Shown here: positions 33,654 to 42,483 of the stretch, in pieces
Layout of the letters: the number at the start of each line of letters is the position of its first letter
How positions within the stretch are numbered: position 1 is the first letter of the stretch
Source: Dysosmobacter sp. Marseille-Q4140
GTDB lineage: Bacteria; Bacillota; Clostridia; Oscillospirales; Oscillospiraceae
DNA: 64,000 nucleotides
Reading direction: 5' to 3'
NCBI GenBank assembly: GCA_018228705.1
Contig: CP073694.1
Coordinates: forward strand, 744,001-808,000
Translations under genes and position numbers: made by a program
Notes under the pieces: model-generated
The model's input: the letters and a program-made list of their open reading frames with translations, nothing else
Told to the model about the DNA's origin: nothing
Database searches by the model: none

Positions 33654-34199
33654 TCATTCAAACATCAGGCCGTATGATTCGGTCAGGCTGCCATCATCCT
33701 CATGGAAAATACACTGATACAGAGGCTGGCGCTGTGTTGCTTTGCGGAATCGCTCCAGAACCGGTGCCAGCGGCTCATTGGTAGGGATGCCGAGAGCATC
33801 AGCTACCCGCCGCCAGCTGTCCATATCCATATCTTCCAAGTTGATGTTGCGCTGCCTCTGTCCGTATTCCTCCAGTGTTTTGGAGTCCGCATACTCCTTT
33901 GCGTCACAGCAGTCGTGCCAGCAGATGCAGCTCACAATCAGTGAAAAAAGGTCATCCATGCTCTCAGCCAGACGGCCTGCCTCACCTTCGCTGCTGTAAT
34001 AGCCGATGGAGCCATCTTCCAACAGGTGGTATTCTCCGCCGGAGCCATCTCTGGCAAAAGCCATGCCGGGCAGTGTGAAGGTTGCTCGGCCGTCCGCCTC
34101 ATCCCTCGGAGACAACTCATCCAGCAGGAAGAAGTCAAAAAGGGAATCAAACTCCTCTGCTAGATCAGGGTCATCACGCAGTGCTTTCAAATAATCCAT
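33654..34199 (-). CDS. SUKH-like array protein
   Basis: A 181-residue acidic protein with LPGMAFARDGSGGEYHLLED, GSIGYYSSEGEAGRLAESMD and DLFSLIVSC, which is the strand-turn-strand-helix core seen in SUKH/SMI1 proteins (the substrate-facing GGEYHLLxDGS stretch is typical). Probably an immunity protein of that superfamily. Ribosome site GGAGGAATACGGC. Confidence 0.6.
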   Translation of the reverse strand: MDYLKALRDDPDLAEEFDSLFDFFLLDELSPRDEADGRATFTLPGMAFARDGSGGEYHLLEDGSIGYYSSEGEAGRLAESMDDLFSLIVSCICWHDCCDAKEYADSKTLEEYGQRQRNINLEDMDMDSWRRVADALGIPTNEPLAPVLERFRKATQRQPLYQCIFHEDDGSLTESYGLMFE

Positions 34200-34215
34200 A
34201 GCCGTATTCCTCCGT

Positions 34216-35220
34216 CTACTGTTCTGGCTTTAACTCATGCAGCCTTTCCAGCCACAGCGGTTCTTCAATCATCTCATCGTTTTGGTAAAAATGGTTTTTG
34301 TCACGGGCCAGATGATCGGCAAGCGGTGGTGCGTCTGGCGGGGTGCATACCGTAAAACTGTCCCGATCCGCCCCCTTAATCTCCCGGTTGAGGTAGTACA
34401 CCCGCCTGGCATCATGGGAATACCAGTGACCGAGCAATTCCCATGAGGGCAGATCCGCCTTGGGAAGCTGCTTACCGTAAGCATAGATTCGTTTCTCATC
34501 CCTGGCAAAATAGGTATCGCCCAACGAGCGGAAAGAGGAAACTTCCGCGCCCTTGATGATCTTCATCTTGCCGTCCCCATTATGGAAGTAGACCTGATGA
34601 CCGTCTTTTGCATATCCCTGGGGCGCGCCCGAATCGTTCTGGCCATTGTCCAACACCTGGAAGGCTGCCAGCTCTACATCTGGGATTCTCCCGCTGGTAG
34701 TGTAGACGGCTGTTTTATCCATTGCGTAAGCATAGTTTAACACCCGAAACGATGCCGGGTCTGCTCCACGCAGGCGAATCCCACCGAGAAAGCAGGCCGT
34801 AGAGGATTTGCCCCAGTAATGCCAACAGCAGAAGTCTTTGGGCGAAACACCCTTCAACAAGCCGTTTTCATATAGGCCAGAGAAATAAACGGCTCCATCC
34901 CGAAGGAAAAATTCGTTGTCCACCGGCTCTATGTTTGTGATCGGCTGCAGCAGTTCTTCGTGATGATCTGTTATGCTCAGTTCGATTTCGTTGTCGCTAT
35001 AAACTAAGTAGAGCCCATGAGGGGCCTTTCTATCGAAATGCAGTTCAATGTCATGATATTTGAGGATCAAAGGTTTCCCGTCACTTCTCATGGTGGAAAC
35101 AGCATCGGGATTCCCGAAGATTTCTATGACCTCATCCTGCGACATTCCGAATTTCAGCGGTGAAATGTCCCGCGGATTCTGCAATATTTGATTGCGCCAA
35201 ATAGTAAAGTCATGTTTCAT
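34216..35220 (-). CDS. DKNYY-repeat protein
   Basis: A 334-residue protein. Residues 140-330 have DKNYY-type repeats: YAMDKTAVYTTSGRIPDVEL, YAKDGHQVYFHNGDGKMKII, YFARDEKRIYAYGKQLPKAD, YSHDARRVYYLNREIKGADR, LARDKNHFYQNDEMI. DKNYY proteins are frequent in immunity loci and are often surface or periplasmic, but no signal peptide is seen here. The N-terminal region (LKFGMSQDEVIEIFGNPDAV) resembles SmpA/BamE-like folds. It overlaps the upstream gene by 4 bp. Confidence 0.78.
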   Translation of the reverse strand: MKHDFTIWRNQILQNPRDISPLKFGMSQDEVIEIFGNPDAVSTMRSDGKPLILKYHDIELHFDRKAPHGLYLVYSDNEIELSITDHHEELLQPITNIEPVDNEFFLRDGAVYFSGLYENGLLKGVSPKDFCCWHYWGKSSTACFLGGIRLRGADPASFRVLNYAYAMDKTAVYTTSGRIPDVELAAFQVLDNGQNDSGAPQGYAKDGHQVYFHNGDGKMKIIKGAEVSSFRSLGDTYFARDEKRIYAYGKQLPKADLPSWELLGHWYSHDARRVYYLNREIKGADRDSFTVCTPPDAPPLADHLARDKNHFYQNDEMIEEPLWLERLHELKPEQ

Positions 35221-35771
35221 AGTTTTCCGTCCAGTGCCTCAACTGTTTTCATGGCAGCGGAATCAAATCTGCACTGCCGCAGATCCCGCTCAATCAGGGC
35301 AAACACATCTGGAAAGCACTCAATCTCATCCTGGTACTCATATTTCGCATACAGTTTCCCGTACTCGGAGATCCAAACCTCCGCCGGGTAGTAGTAGCCG
35401 ATATGACCGATAGGCTGGCATTTTTCACCGGCAGCCTGTTCGATTTCCGCCAGCTCACAGCCGGACATATCACGAAAATAGGCTTCTTCCAAATGGTTTT
35501 TGATCCCGTTGACCAGGTAAGGGAACAAAGCGAATTGGAAGTCAGCCGCCCAGTTCAGTTTTTTCTGCTCCAGATACCACTCACAGCACAGGCCGAAATA
35601 CTTGCGGTAAAACCGCTGGGTGGTCTTCATCATTGGGACGCCATGATCGGCGTAATACTTCTCCGCAATGGAGATGTCCACTTTTCGCCCTTCCTGCCAT
35701 CCGGCGTACTCCATCAGCTGCTTGACCTTGCTTTTAAGATCGCCGGAAATGGGGATGCGTTCTTTGATCAT
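35217..35771 (-). CDS. SUKH-3 family immunity protein
   Basis: A 184-residue protein: LMEYAGWQEGRKVDISIAEK, a second helix region with DHGVPMMKTTQRFYRKYFGL, then CQPIGHIGYYYPAEVWISEY and a helix FPDVFALIERDLRQC. The AGWxxGRxVD start and the PIG/Ex-strand are hallmarks of SUKH-3. Start 35771 follows GGAGGTAACCACC. A cytosolic antidote of the SUKH superfamily. Confidence 0.75.
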   Translation of the reverse strand: MIKERIPISGDLKSKVKQLMEYAGWQEGRKVDISIAEKYYADHGVPMMKTTQRFYRKYFGLCCEWYLEQKKLNWAADFQFALFPYLVNGIKNHLEEAYFRDMSGCELAEIEQAAGEKCQPIGHIGYYYPAEVWISEYGKLYAKYEYQDEIECFPDVFALIERDLRQCRFDSAAMKTVEALDGKL

Positions 35772-35803
35772 GGTGGTTACCTCCATTACCAGGTTTCAGA
35801 CAA

Positions 35804-36214
35804 TTACAACTCTGCCATAAACTCATAGGAAACAGCAATGATGTTGTAAACATCATCGTATGTAAACAGCCGGTAGTGCCGATAGATGCCTTTGTCAAAG
35901 TCCTCCCGCACCGGCAGAGACTTCAGCCAGGTGCTGTCCTCGATCAAATCGAAGGAGCTGCCATCCAGATACTCCGTCCCAGCCAGACTTTCATAGGTGT
36001 CCAATTCACAGGCAAAATAGGCCAGCACCTGCCGGAAGGTGAGTGTGTAGGGAAACCAGTCTTTTTCGTCCCTGTGCTGGGAAACCAGATGGCCATTGAT
36101 GTCTCCCGTAAAGGTCAGATTGTTCAGAGCATCCTGTTTCACCTGGTCCAGATAGAGGCAGTCCCGTCCCTTCAAAACACCTAAGCAGGTATTAACAGCA
36201 GCCGCTTTTCCCAT
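35804..36214 (-). CDS. Unrecognised array protein
   Basis: A 136-residue protein (MGKAAAVNTCLGVLKGRDCL...). It contains the segment LTFRQVLAYFACELDTYESL and ends with FTYDDVYNIIAVSYEFMAEL; mixed alpha/beta. No family recognised. Start 36214 is supported by GAGGAAAGAGAGTTACC; its first bases lie within 20 bp of the upstream DUF2004-like stop. Confidence 0.45.
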   Translation of the reverse strand: MGKAAAVNTCLGVLKGRDCLYLDQVKQDALNNLTFTGDINGHLVSQHRDEKDWFPYTLTFRQVLAYFACELDTYESLAGTEYLDGSSFDLIEDSTWLKSLPVREDFDKGIYRHYRLFTYDDVYNIIAVSYEFMAEL

Positions 36215-36230
36215 AGGTAACTCTCTTTCC

Positions 36231-36734
36231 TCAGCTCTCATGGGTGATACAAAAAATCTCCTTGTTCAAGTCAAAGTAGATTACCATCAGCTCGTCGGTG
36301 ATCTCCGGGTTGAAGGACAGATCCATAATGAAAACTTGTTGATCCATCTCGTCATCCACCAGACTGCCGAACCGCTTGAGCTTCAAAAAGTCCACCATCT
36401 CGGCAAAGGACAGCTTGGATGGGTCGGTTCCCGGAAAAAGTTCCGCCGCAATATCCGGGCCTACATCGTCCCGGTGGAACTCCATGAAAAATGTCACAAC
36501 GCTATGGTAGCGGCTGTCCTCGTCCGCCAGCGCTGCTTTGATGGCGGCTTTGGCCTTCTCCGCCAATTTCTCCGCCTCATCCAGCATTTTTCCCACCGTA
36601 TCCATGGCAGCAGGATCGCCGGTCAGTTCTTCCTCTACATCGAAGATAAAGGGTAGTCCCGATTCCTTGGGAAAGTTGAAGATTTCTTCGCCGGGGGTAT
36701 ATGTAAAATCAATGCGTTTACAGTTCAGCTTCAT
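36231..36734 (-). CDS. DUF2004-like protein
   Basis: A 167-residue acidic protein; YHSVVTFFMEFHRDDVGPDI, SFAEMVDFLKLKRFGSLVDD and SFNPEITDELMVIYFDLNKE with the terminal ITHES fit DUF2004, a family of toxin-immunity neighbourhoods. Predicted mainly helical then beta. Ribosome site GAGGAGGCATCCC. Likely a cytosolic antidote. Confidence 0.7.
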   Translation of the reverse strand: MKLNCKRIDFTYTPGEEIFNFPKESGLPFIFDVEEELTGDPAAMDTVGKMLDEAEKLAEKAKAAIKAALADEDSRYHSVVTFFMEFHRDDVGPDIAAELFPGTDPSKLSFAEMVDFLKLKRFGSLVDDEMDQQVFIMDLSFNPEITDELMVIYFDLNKEIFCITHES

Positions 36735-36746
36735 AGGGATGCCTCC

Positions 36747-37109
36747 TCATTGGTATTCCAGATGGGGTAATGGGATTGGCGAATAGACTACTGTATCTCC
36801 ATCATTATCCATTTTGAGAATGACAGCAAATTCCGCTATATTGCTCTCCTGTCCCTTTGGGAGAGGAAAGATCATTGGGGGGCAACGCAAGGCAGCATGG
36901 TTCGTGGTTTTATTCCAATCCTCCATGGCCGCAGATAAAATGGCATCAATGTGTGCCAATACCTTCTCAATAGAACCCGCTGATATATTGTAAAAAGCGG
37001 GGTTTTTATGATACTGCTCTGTGATGAAGTTTTTATAGGTTTGCACTGGCATAAAGCAAAATTCCCAATCAAGGGGATGCAGCCCAAGCCAGTACTCATG
37101 CAGTTTCAT
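36747..37109 (-). CDS. Unrecognised small array protein, A+T-rich gene
   Basis: A 120-residue protein (MKLHEYWLGLHPLDWEFCFM...) with SIEKVLAHIDAILSAAMEDW as a clear helix and a terminal strand pair. No known family. Start 37109 follows GTAAGGAGACGCC. The gene is somewhat A+T-richer than its neighbours, again suggesting separate origin. Confidence 0.45.
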   Translation of the reverse strand: MKLHEYWLGLHPLDWEFCFMPVQTYKNFITEQYHKNPAFYNISAGSIEKVLAHIDAILSAAMEDWNKTTNHAALRCPPMIFPLPKGQESNIAEFAVILKMDNDGDTVVYSPIPLPHLEYQ

Positions 37110-37119
37110 AGGCGTCTCC

Positions 37120-37959
37120 TTACCCCTCAATATTGGCAGTTTTGAGGCCCTTTTTCAAGGAGCCGTAGACCGTCACCGCATGGTCAGTGAACATCTCGTC
37201 GCAGTCAAACCAGGCGGTGAAGCTGCCGCCGGAGGTGACGGACAGGCTCGTCAGGCTGATCCGCCGGGTAAGTTCTTCCTCTGTGATGGGGTCTGTTTCC
37301 GGATCGCGGGGGTTTTCCTCATCCTGGGAAAGCCAGTTGTTAGCCAGTTCGGTCAGGTTCTTTGCTGCAAGCTCCCGCATGGCTTTGTCCCAGGTTTCAC
37401 AGTCGGCCAGCAGCTTCTTGGCGGCACTGCGGGCACGGGTCCAGGATGGCTTGCTCTCAGCATTGACCTCCAGAGAAAGGCTCACATCCTTTCCGCACCA
37501 CTGGATTTCGCCCTCGAAGGTATCATAGTCCTTGTCCAGCGTCAGTTCTCCCAGCACCTGGTCCTGGATCACCACCGGCTTGTGGTACTCGTCCAGAACG
37601 GCCTGAAGTTCCGGGCAGTCCTCATGGGCATTGACTATCTCGGAGATACACCAGGGGCGCACCACCAGATCTTTTGCCCGTTCTTCTTTCATCCGGCGGA
37701 TCTTCAGGCGACAGATCTGCTCCTTGCCAAAGCGTCCCCAGCCCTTGTCGCTATTGCGTTCCTCCTCGATGACCGGCCAATCCAGTCGCTCCTCTTTGGT
37801 GCTGACCTTGCCAGTGTCACAGAACACGATACCCAGCGTCACAACGGTCATTTCCCAAAAGTTGCCTTTCCAGTTATATCCGCCCCCAATGCAGCGATTG
37901 ATCAGAGCGACCACTTCCTGCTCCTCGGGCTCGTACATCTCATAGAATTCTTCAAACAT
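37120..37959 (-). CDS. DUF2262 protein, paralogue 1
   Basis: A 279-residue acidic protein. C-terminal DUF2262 (residues 125-275): QVLGELTLDKDYDTFEGEIQ then WCGKDVSLSLEVNAES and a final SGGSFTAWFDCDEMFTDHAV. The N-terminal half carries a Trp/Lys-rich region with WGRFGKEQICRLKIRRMKEE. A second copy (44503-45345) shares the same order of motifs and the late GGxFTAWxxxDDMF strand, so the two are diverged paralogues, perhaps against related toxins. Ribosome site AAAGGAGGCTGC. Confidence 0.75.
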   Translation of the reverse strand: MFEEFYEMYEPEEQEVVALINRCIGGGYNWKGNFWEMTVVTLGIVFCDTGKVSTKEERLDWPVIEEERNSDKGWGRFGKEQICRLKIRRMKEERAKDLVVRPWCISEIVNAHEDCPELQAVLDEYHKPVVIQDQVLGELTLDKDYDTFEGEIQWCGKDVSLSLEVNAESKPSWTRARSAAKKLLADCETWDKAMRELAAKNLTELANNWLSQDEENPRDPETDPITEEELTRRISLTSLSVTSGGSFTAWFDCDEMFTDHAVTVYGSLKKGLKTANIEG

Positions 37960-37973
37960 ATGTGCAGCCTCCT

Positions 37974-38564
37974 TTACAGCAGTTCCAGCACCTCGGCAGC
38001 GGGCTTGGCAAACTCTGCCGGGACTTGCTCCAATACATCCTGGTAGGCTTTCACTGCTTGCCAGGAGTAGTAATAGAAGCTGTAGAACAGGTCATCGGGG
38101 AAAACCTCGTTCTCCTCGTAGCGCATCTCATCTTCTTCCTCGTCGTATTCCTCCGACCACAGATATTCTTCCTTCAGCAGATTGGAGAACAGCGGCAGCG
38201 CCTCGGCGTGCTCCATCTCATCCCCGTCGTGGAAGCACTGGAGGATGCAGGAGAAGAAGTCCAGCAGCTCCCCGGCCAGGAAATGGGCTGCGGGGTTCTG
38301 CCCGCTGTCTGCGAGGGCCTTCTCCAGAATTCGGCACAGGAACACCATGCCAAAGGGGGTAGCGTGCCACAGGGTACTCTGGTGCTCCATGTTGGTGGTA
38401 AGCTCATAGAGAGACTCTTTGACGGACGCCAAATCACGCATCTGCTCCAGCACAGCCAGGTGGGCGGGAAACTCCGTCCCCCGGCCATAGGCGGTGGTGA
38501 GCCGGTGCCACGGGACATCCGTGACTTTGAGATGGGTGATGTAGGTTCTGTTTTCTTCTGTCAT
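37974..38564 (-). CDS. HEAT-like array protein
   Basis: A 196-residue acidic helical protein starting MTEENRTYITHLKVTDVPWH and RLTTAYGRGTEFPAHLAVLE, with further helix pairs to the C-terminus. The THLKVTDVPWHRL opening is familiar from accessory loci of gut Firmicutes, but the family has no name I can give. Ribosome site AAGGAGGGCGGC. Confidence 0.5.
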   Translation of the reverse strand: MTEENRTYITHLKVTDVPWHRLTTAYGRGTEFPAHLAVLEQMRDLASVKESLYELTTNMEHQSTLWHATPFGMVFLCRILEKALADSGQNPAAHFLAGELLDFFSCILQCFHDGDEMEHAEALPLFSNLLKEEYLWSEEYDEEEDEMRYEENEVFPDDLFYSFYYYSWQAVKAYQDVLEQVPAEFAKPAAEVLELL

Positions 38565-38577
38565 GTTGCCGCCCTCC

Positions 38578-39198
38578 TTATCCCGCCGTCTGGCTGCGGT
38601 ATTCCTTCTCCAGCGCGGTGTACCACCGTTTCAGCATGGTTTCAAGACTGGTTTTTCCTTTGCGATCTGTAAAAACGAGAAACTTCTGCATCAGTCTGGG
38701 GAACAGATATTTGCCCGCTTCTGTCAGATCCTGATTGAGATAGACCATCTGCAGGATACGGCCATGCCGGTCCAGAGGGTTCTTTTTCAGCAGCTCCTTT
38801 TCAAAGCAGAAGCGCAGAAACACCACATTCTCGTCGTAAAAGTCCTCCACCACAGCCGCGCCAATGCTGGTGTAGGTGATGTCGTACACCAAACGGCTCC
38901 AGTCAAATTTCTCGGCATAGAGCAGTTTCAGCGCCTTTGCCCAGTGTTCCTCCGGGATCACCAGCATCCTGTGCTGGGCGGTGCTGGAGTATCCGCGATA
39001 GACGGGTTCCGGCTGTCCCAACAGCTCACTCACGCTGTCGGCGTAGACGAAGCACAGTTCCTCATCGAACAGGCCTCCGATAAAGTTGCCATTGCAGTAC
39101 AGCATATAATTCTTGGACTTGGCCGGAGAATAAGAGAGGCTGTATTCCTGCGAGTCCAGGTTTTTATGTACCTTGTTCAGAAAGTCTATTGATGTCAT
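38578..39198 (-). CDS. TfoX-N-like array protein
   Basis: A 206-residue protein. Residues 20-85 (SKNYMLYCNGNFIGGLFDEE, LCFVYADSVSELLGQPEPVY, then MLVIPEE) resemble the TfoX N-terminal domain, a small alpha/beta fold. The C-terminal 110 residues are helical and basic. Start 39198 follows GAGGAGTAAAGCC. The TfoX-like domain as an immunity module is unusual. Confidence 0.5.
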   Translation of the reverse strand: MTSIDFLNKVHKNLDSQEYSLSYSPAKSKNYMLYCNGNFIGGLFDEELCFVYADSVSELLGQPEPVYRGYSSTAQHRMLVIPEEHWAKALKLLYAEKFDWSRLVYDITYTSIGAAVVEDFYDENVVFLRFCFEKELLKKNPLDRHGRILQMVYLNQDLTEAGKYLFPRLMQKFLVFTDRKGKTSLETMLKRWYTALEKEYRSQTAG

Positions 39199-39202
39199 GG
39201 CT

Positions 39203-40279
39203 TTACTCCTCAAACTCACCCTCGATCATCCCGTTCAGATACCGTCCGGGATCTGCGATGAAGTCATCCCATTTGGCCAGAGGGTGGAATTCCTCATGCT
39301 CTATGTCCAGATACCACAGCTTTTTGTCCCTGGGGCTCCACAGCAGCAGATAGTCGCTGTAGTTGTCCATCTGCACCATCAGGGAGAGCAGCTTCTTCCG
39401 TTTCCAGGTCATCTCCTGCACATCCATGAAGGAGTAGAGCTCCGCCCACTTCACCCATTTCTGATCCGGGAACTCCAGCCGCAGGGGGCCGGTCTTCAAG
39501 TATTCCACCAGCTTGGCGGGCAGTTTGTAGGGCATGAGCTGCCGGATCTTTTCCTGCTCGTTGTGCCATTCCTCCGGTTCCAAGGCCTTCAGGTAGTGGG
39601 CCAGCTCCTGATTCTTGTTCTGCACCACCACGGTGTAAGGCCGGTCGCCGTATTTGTCAGCAATGGTGATGTCGGCTCCCTGCTCCACCAGCCAGCGCAC
39701 CATGGGAAAATTGTTAGAGCGGGCGGCCTCGGTAACGGGGGTGGAGGCATAAGGGAACACCATGTCCGGTTTGTGGTAATTGATATCCGCCCCTTTTTCC
39801 AGCAGCAGTTTGGCAAGCTCGGCCTGTCCATCGGACACAGCCGCCCGGAATGCCTCGCCGCCAAACTTGGATACGGAGATCCCGGCTTTCTCCAGCACGG
39901 GGATATTCTCCGGGCGTTTGCCCCAGCGCACTTCCTGGAAGGCCCGCTCTTTCTGCTTCGGGCTGAGTTTTGCGGCCTGTCCAGCAAAGAGTGCCACCAC
40001 CTCTGGCCCACAACAGCGGGCGGCGGTGAGCAGCAGGGGCTGTTCCTCTGCCAGACCGGGATCAGCTCCATGCTCCAGCAGGAAGTGGATCATGGGCACA
40101 TCATTCCGAAAAACCGCGATCTCCAATGGCATCAGCTTGATGTATTCGCTGAGCTGGATGGGAACATCTAAATCCAGACCGCCCTGGAGCAGCGCCTCCA
40201 GCTTGGGAGTGTCATGGTCACAGATGGCGGCAGCCGTTTCCGGGAGGGTCTCCCAGCGGCCAATATATGCAATTTGGTA
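39203..40279 (-). CDS. Ankyrin-repeat immunity-type protein
   Basis: A 358-residue protein with ankyrin repeats over residues about 25-240: NDVPMIHFLLEHGADPGLAE, SDGQAELAKLLLEKGADINY, SNNFPMVRWLVEQGADITIA and KYGDRPYTVVVQ. The C-terminal 110 residues (MPYKLPAKLVEYLKTGPLRL; PDQKWVKWAELYSFMDVQEM) form a separate helical/beta part. Ankyrin proteins are frequent in polyimmunity loci as target-binding scaffolds. ATG 40279 follows AGCAGGTGCC. Confidence 0.75.
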   Translation of the reverse strand, partial: YQIAYIGRWETLPETAAAICDHDTPKLEALLQGGLDLDVPIQLSEYIKLMPLEIAVFRNDVPMIHFLLEHGADPGLAEEQPLLLTAARCCGPEVVALFAGQAAKLSPKQKERAFQEVRWGKRPENIPVLEKAGISVSKFGGEAFRAAVSDGQAELAKLLLEKGADINYHKPDMVFPYASTPVTEAARSNNFPMVRWLVEQGADITIADKYGDRPYTVVVQNKNQELAHYLKALEPEEWHNEQEKIRQLMPYKLPAKLVEYLKTGPLRLEFPDQKWVKWAELYSFMDVQEMTWKRKKLLSLMVQMDNYSDYLLLWSPRDKKLWYLDIEHEEFHPLAKWDDFIADPGRYLNGMIEGEFEE

Positions 40280-40308
40280 CATAAGGCACCTGCTTTCTCG
40301 ACTTGTAC

Positions 40309-41451
40309 TCATTCATCCCCGAACCGCTCAGCAGCGTCTTTGTAAACAGTGATGCTCTTAGCCACCTTCTTTTTCTGGCTACGGATGCGGAAATAGTCCC
40401 ACAGAACGCGCTTCAGTTCCGGGTTCTCCACCTTGAGGGGCAGCAGGCTGATGAACATTTCGTCGTAGCTTCCATATAGCACACCGCCCCGGTTGTAGGT
40501 CTGCCATGTCACCGTAGGTTTGCGGCCCTCCGGGTCCTTGGCCAAATCAAAGAGCCACCGCTCATCCAGATCCACATAGCGTTCAATCATAAACCTTGTG
40601 TCATAGGTTCCATAGCTATAATCCCCCCAGAAAATCAGAGCGATCATTCCATCCGGGCCCAGGCGTTCATAGGTCCAGTCTTCCGGATAACAGCGGTAAT
40701 GGAGCATTCCCAGCGCATGGAACAAATAGCCTTTTTGCGGCGTATCCAGAAGGGGTGAATAGGTCTCGTACACCTGCTCCTTGGGCTGGGTGATGATCGC
40801 CTTCATAAAGACCGGCATCAGCCAGCTGCCGCCATAGTGTTCATTCAGTTCATCAGCCAATGCTTGCAGTCGCTCATCCGGGTTGCGGATCAGGGAGGCG
40901 GTCAGCACCACAGCGGGAATTTTCTCTTTTTCCTTTGGTGTGGCATCCCAAATGCGAAGCCCGTCCGTAATCCACCAGGAGGTACAATCATCATCAGAAT
41001 AAACAGGTGTGCGTTTCAGCTGGGCGATCCGCTGGGTGTTTTCCGCCAGGAAGCGGTAGACCTCCAGCATTTTAGGCGAGGCTTTCCCCAACATCAAATG
41101 GAAACAGAAGTTCAGTTGTTCGATATCCAGCGGCTTTGTGTCCCCCTCGTCCAGCAGCTGGGAGAGGGTCTTCAGAATAACTGGGGCAATCTGCTCCGAT
41201 ACACAGTCGGAACAGGCATCCGACATGATATTGCTGCCCATCCATTTGCCCTTGACCAGTTTGGCCCACAGTGGGGCAGCAGGGGCATACTCCAGCTGCG
41301 CCAAAGCCTTCTGAGCAGCCGTTTTGCATTTGCCCTTTTCTGTATTCACAAGCTGGAACAGCAGTTCGCCGTTTGCTTCATCCTTGCCCAGCTCCAAAAT
41401 GGCCTGTTCTCGCTTTACGCCCTTGGGAGGCAGTTGTTCCAAAGTCATCAT
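40309..41451 (-). CDS. HEAT-like array protein (gene B of the duplicated junction)
   Basis: A 380-residue helical protein beginning MMTLEQLPPKGVKREQAILE, with HEAT-like units (KTAAQKALAQLEYAPAAPLW) and CSDCVSEQIAPVILKTLSQL. Its first ~23 codons recur as a separated fragment at 42205-42288, showing past duplication. Ends at 40309, 30 bp before the ankyrin gene. Ribosome site GGAGAAAATG. Function unknown, scaffold or antidote. Confidence 0.55.
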   Translation of the reverse strand: MMTLEQLPPKGVKREQAILELGKDEANGELLFQLVNTEKGKCKTAAQKALAQLEYAPAAPLWAKLVKGKWMGSNIMSDACSDCVSEQIAPVILKTLSQLLDEGDTKPLDIEQLNFCFHLMLGKASPKMLEVYRFLAENTQRIAQLKRTPVYSDDDCTSWWITDGLRIWDATPKEKEKIPAVVLTASLIRNPDERLQALADELNEHYGGSWLMPVFMKAIITQPKEQVYETYSPLLDTPQKGYLFHALGMLHYRCYPEDWTYERLGPDGMIALIFWGDYSYGTYDTRFMIERYVDLDERWLFDLAKDPEGRKPTVTWQTYNRGGVLYGSYDEMFISLLPLKVENPELKRVLWDYFRIRSQKKKVAKSITVYKDAAERFGDE

Positions 41452-41461
41452 TCATTTTCTC

Positions 41462-41563
41462 CTATCCCACAATGGTGGTTTCCTTGACGGCCAGATTGTC
41501 GTAACCCATGGCAATCCGCTTCCTGGCAGTTTCCGGCTCGGCCGAATAAACGACCGCATATAC
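41462..41563 (-). pseudogene. 3' remnant of a paralogue of the gene at 42484-43059
   Basis: Reads AVVYSAEPETARKRIAM then GYDNLAVKETTIVG and a stop. The last 15 residues differ at one position from the C-terminus of the gene at 42484-43059 (NYDNLAVKETTIVG versus GYDNLAVKETTIVG). It starts directly after the stop codon of the inserted gene X, in the same frame. It has no start of its own and is a decayed 3' end. Confidence 0.8.
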
Positions 41564-42208
41564 TTACTGCTTTTTCTGGCAAAACTCTTTCACATAATCG
41601 TATATGCTCTTTATCCCGCCATCGGTTACTGTATTAAATAGGCCATAAGGTTCGTTTTCCAGCTCCTTTTCTGCAAGGAGCATTGCCTGGCGGAAATTCC
41701 CTTCTGCGATTTCACACAGTACGACATTCAATCGTGCGGCCGGCGCAGTATCATGGAGAATCTCCGCTTTGAAGTCGGAGACTGTACTGCAGCGGCTATT
41801 ATGGTCTTGAATGGACTTGTTAAACCGACAAAACGCCTCATTCATGACCAAGGTTGCTGCGTCCACCGTGGGGACAGGTAGTTCCATTTCCTGGATGATA
41901 TGAGCGGAAGGGGAATGTGCCGCTGTGATATGGAAACTAAATGGTTTCTTCCGGGCTACCTCACCCATTTCATATACATCCCAAAAGACATTGTCAATGA
42001 CGCATGGCTTTGTGGAAACGACTGCTCTTATGGCAGTACCACGCCGGACAGGGGGCGCAGATAGAAACACTTCATATAAGAAATCACCCAGGACCTTATA
42101 GGCGCAGTCTGAAACCACTTTGAAGCCATGCTCTCCGGCAACTACTTTTAGGTTTTTGGAAATCATCGCGCTTAATTCCTTGACTGCCTTCTGCTCCTGC
42201 CGTGTCAT
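41564..42208 (-). CDS. Unrecognised inserted array protein (gene X), A+T-richer
   Basis: A 214-residue protein: MTRQEQKAVKELSAMISKNL, KVVSDCAYKVLGDFLYEVFL, RGTAIRAVVSTKPCVIDNVF, with a helical C-terminus. The middle recalls DUF4304-type inhibitor folds (weak). Composition is A+T-richer than flanks. Its start ATGA overlaps the stop of fragment B' and its stop abuts remnant A', so it sits exactly in the scar of a duplication. Confidence 0.5.
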   Translation of the reverse strand: MTRQEQKAVKELSAMISKNLKVVAGEHGFKVVSDCAYKVLGDFLYEVFLSAPPVRRGTAIRAVVSTKPCVIDNVFWDVYEMGEVARKKPFSFHITAAHSPSAHIIQEMELPVPTVDAATLVMNEAFCRFNKSIQDHNSRCSTVSDFKAEILHDTAPAARLNVVLCEIAEGNFRQAMLLAEKELENEPYGLFNTVTDGGIKSIYDYVKEFCQKKQ

Positions 42209-42288
42209 GCTATTTTCACCTCGTCCAGCTCCAGAATGGCTTTTTCTCGCTTTACGCCCTTGGAGGGCAGTTGTTCTAACCTCATCAT
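42205..42288 (-). pseudogene. 5' remnant of a paralogue of gene B
   Basis: A 27-codon open fragment MMRLEQLPSKGVKREKAILE then LDEVKIA and stop. It matches the N-terminus of the HEAT-like gene at 40309-41451 (MMTLEQLPPKGVKREQAILE) at 17 of 20 positions and then diverges. It overlaps the start of gene X by 4 bp, so it may now serve as a translation-coupling leader. Confidence 0.8.
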
Positions 42289-42300
42289 CTATATTATCAA

Positions 42301-42471
42301 TTACTCTTTATTTTTGTATGCTCTGTATCCGCCAATGCACACAATCGCAAACAACATCGGTACTGCTGCATAACCTGCATTTGCTGTTCCGTTTGATAGG
42401 AATACATAGAACGCACCAGCAAAGGTCAGGATTGTTAAGAGAATAGAAAGTACCAGCAATAACTTTTTCAT
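42301..42471 (-). CDS. Small two-helix membrane protein (56 aa)
   Basis: A 56-residue peptide with two hydrophobic helices (KKLLLVLSILLTILTFAGAF, and AAVPMLFAIVCIGGYR) and a charged C-terminus RAYKNKE. Immunity to membrane-active toxins is often given by such two-TM proteins, so it may be a small membrane antidote. A+T-rich; it lies between the donor-like gene and fragment B'. No strong ribosome site, so expression is uncertain. Confidence 0.5.
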   Translation of the reverse strand: MKKLLLVLSILLTILTFAGAFYVFLSNGTANAGYAAVPMLFAIVCIGGYRAYKNKE

Positions 42472-42483
42472 AGCAGTGATTTC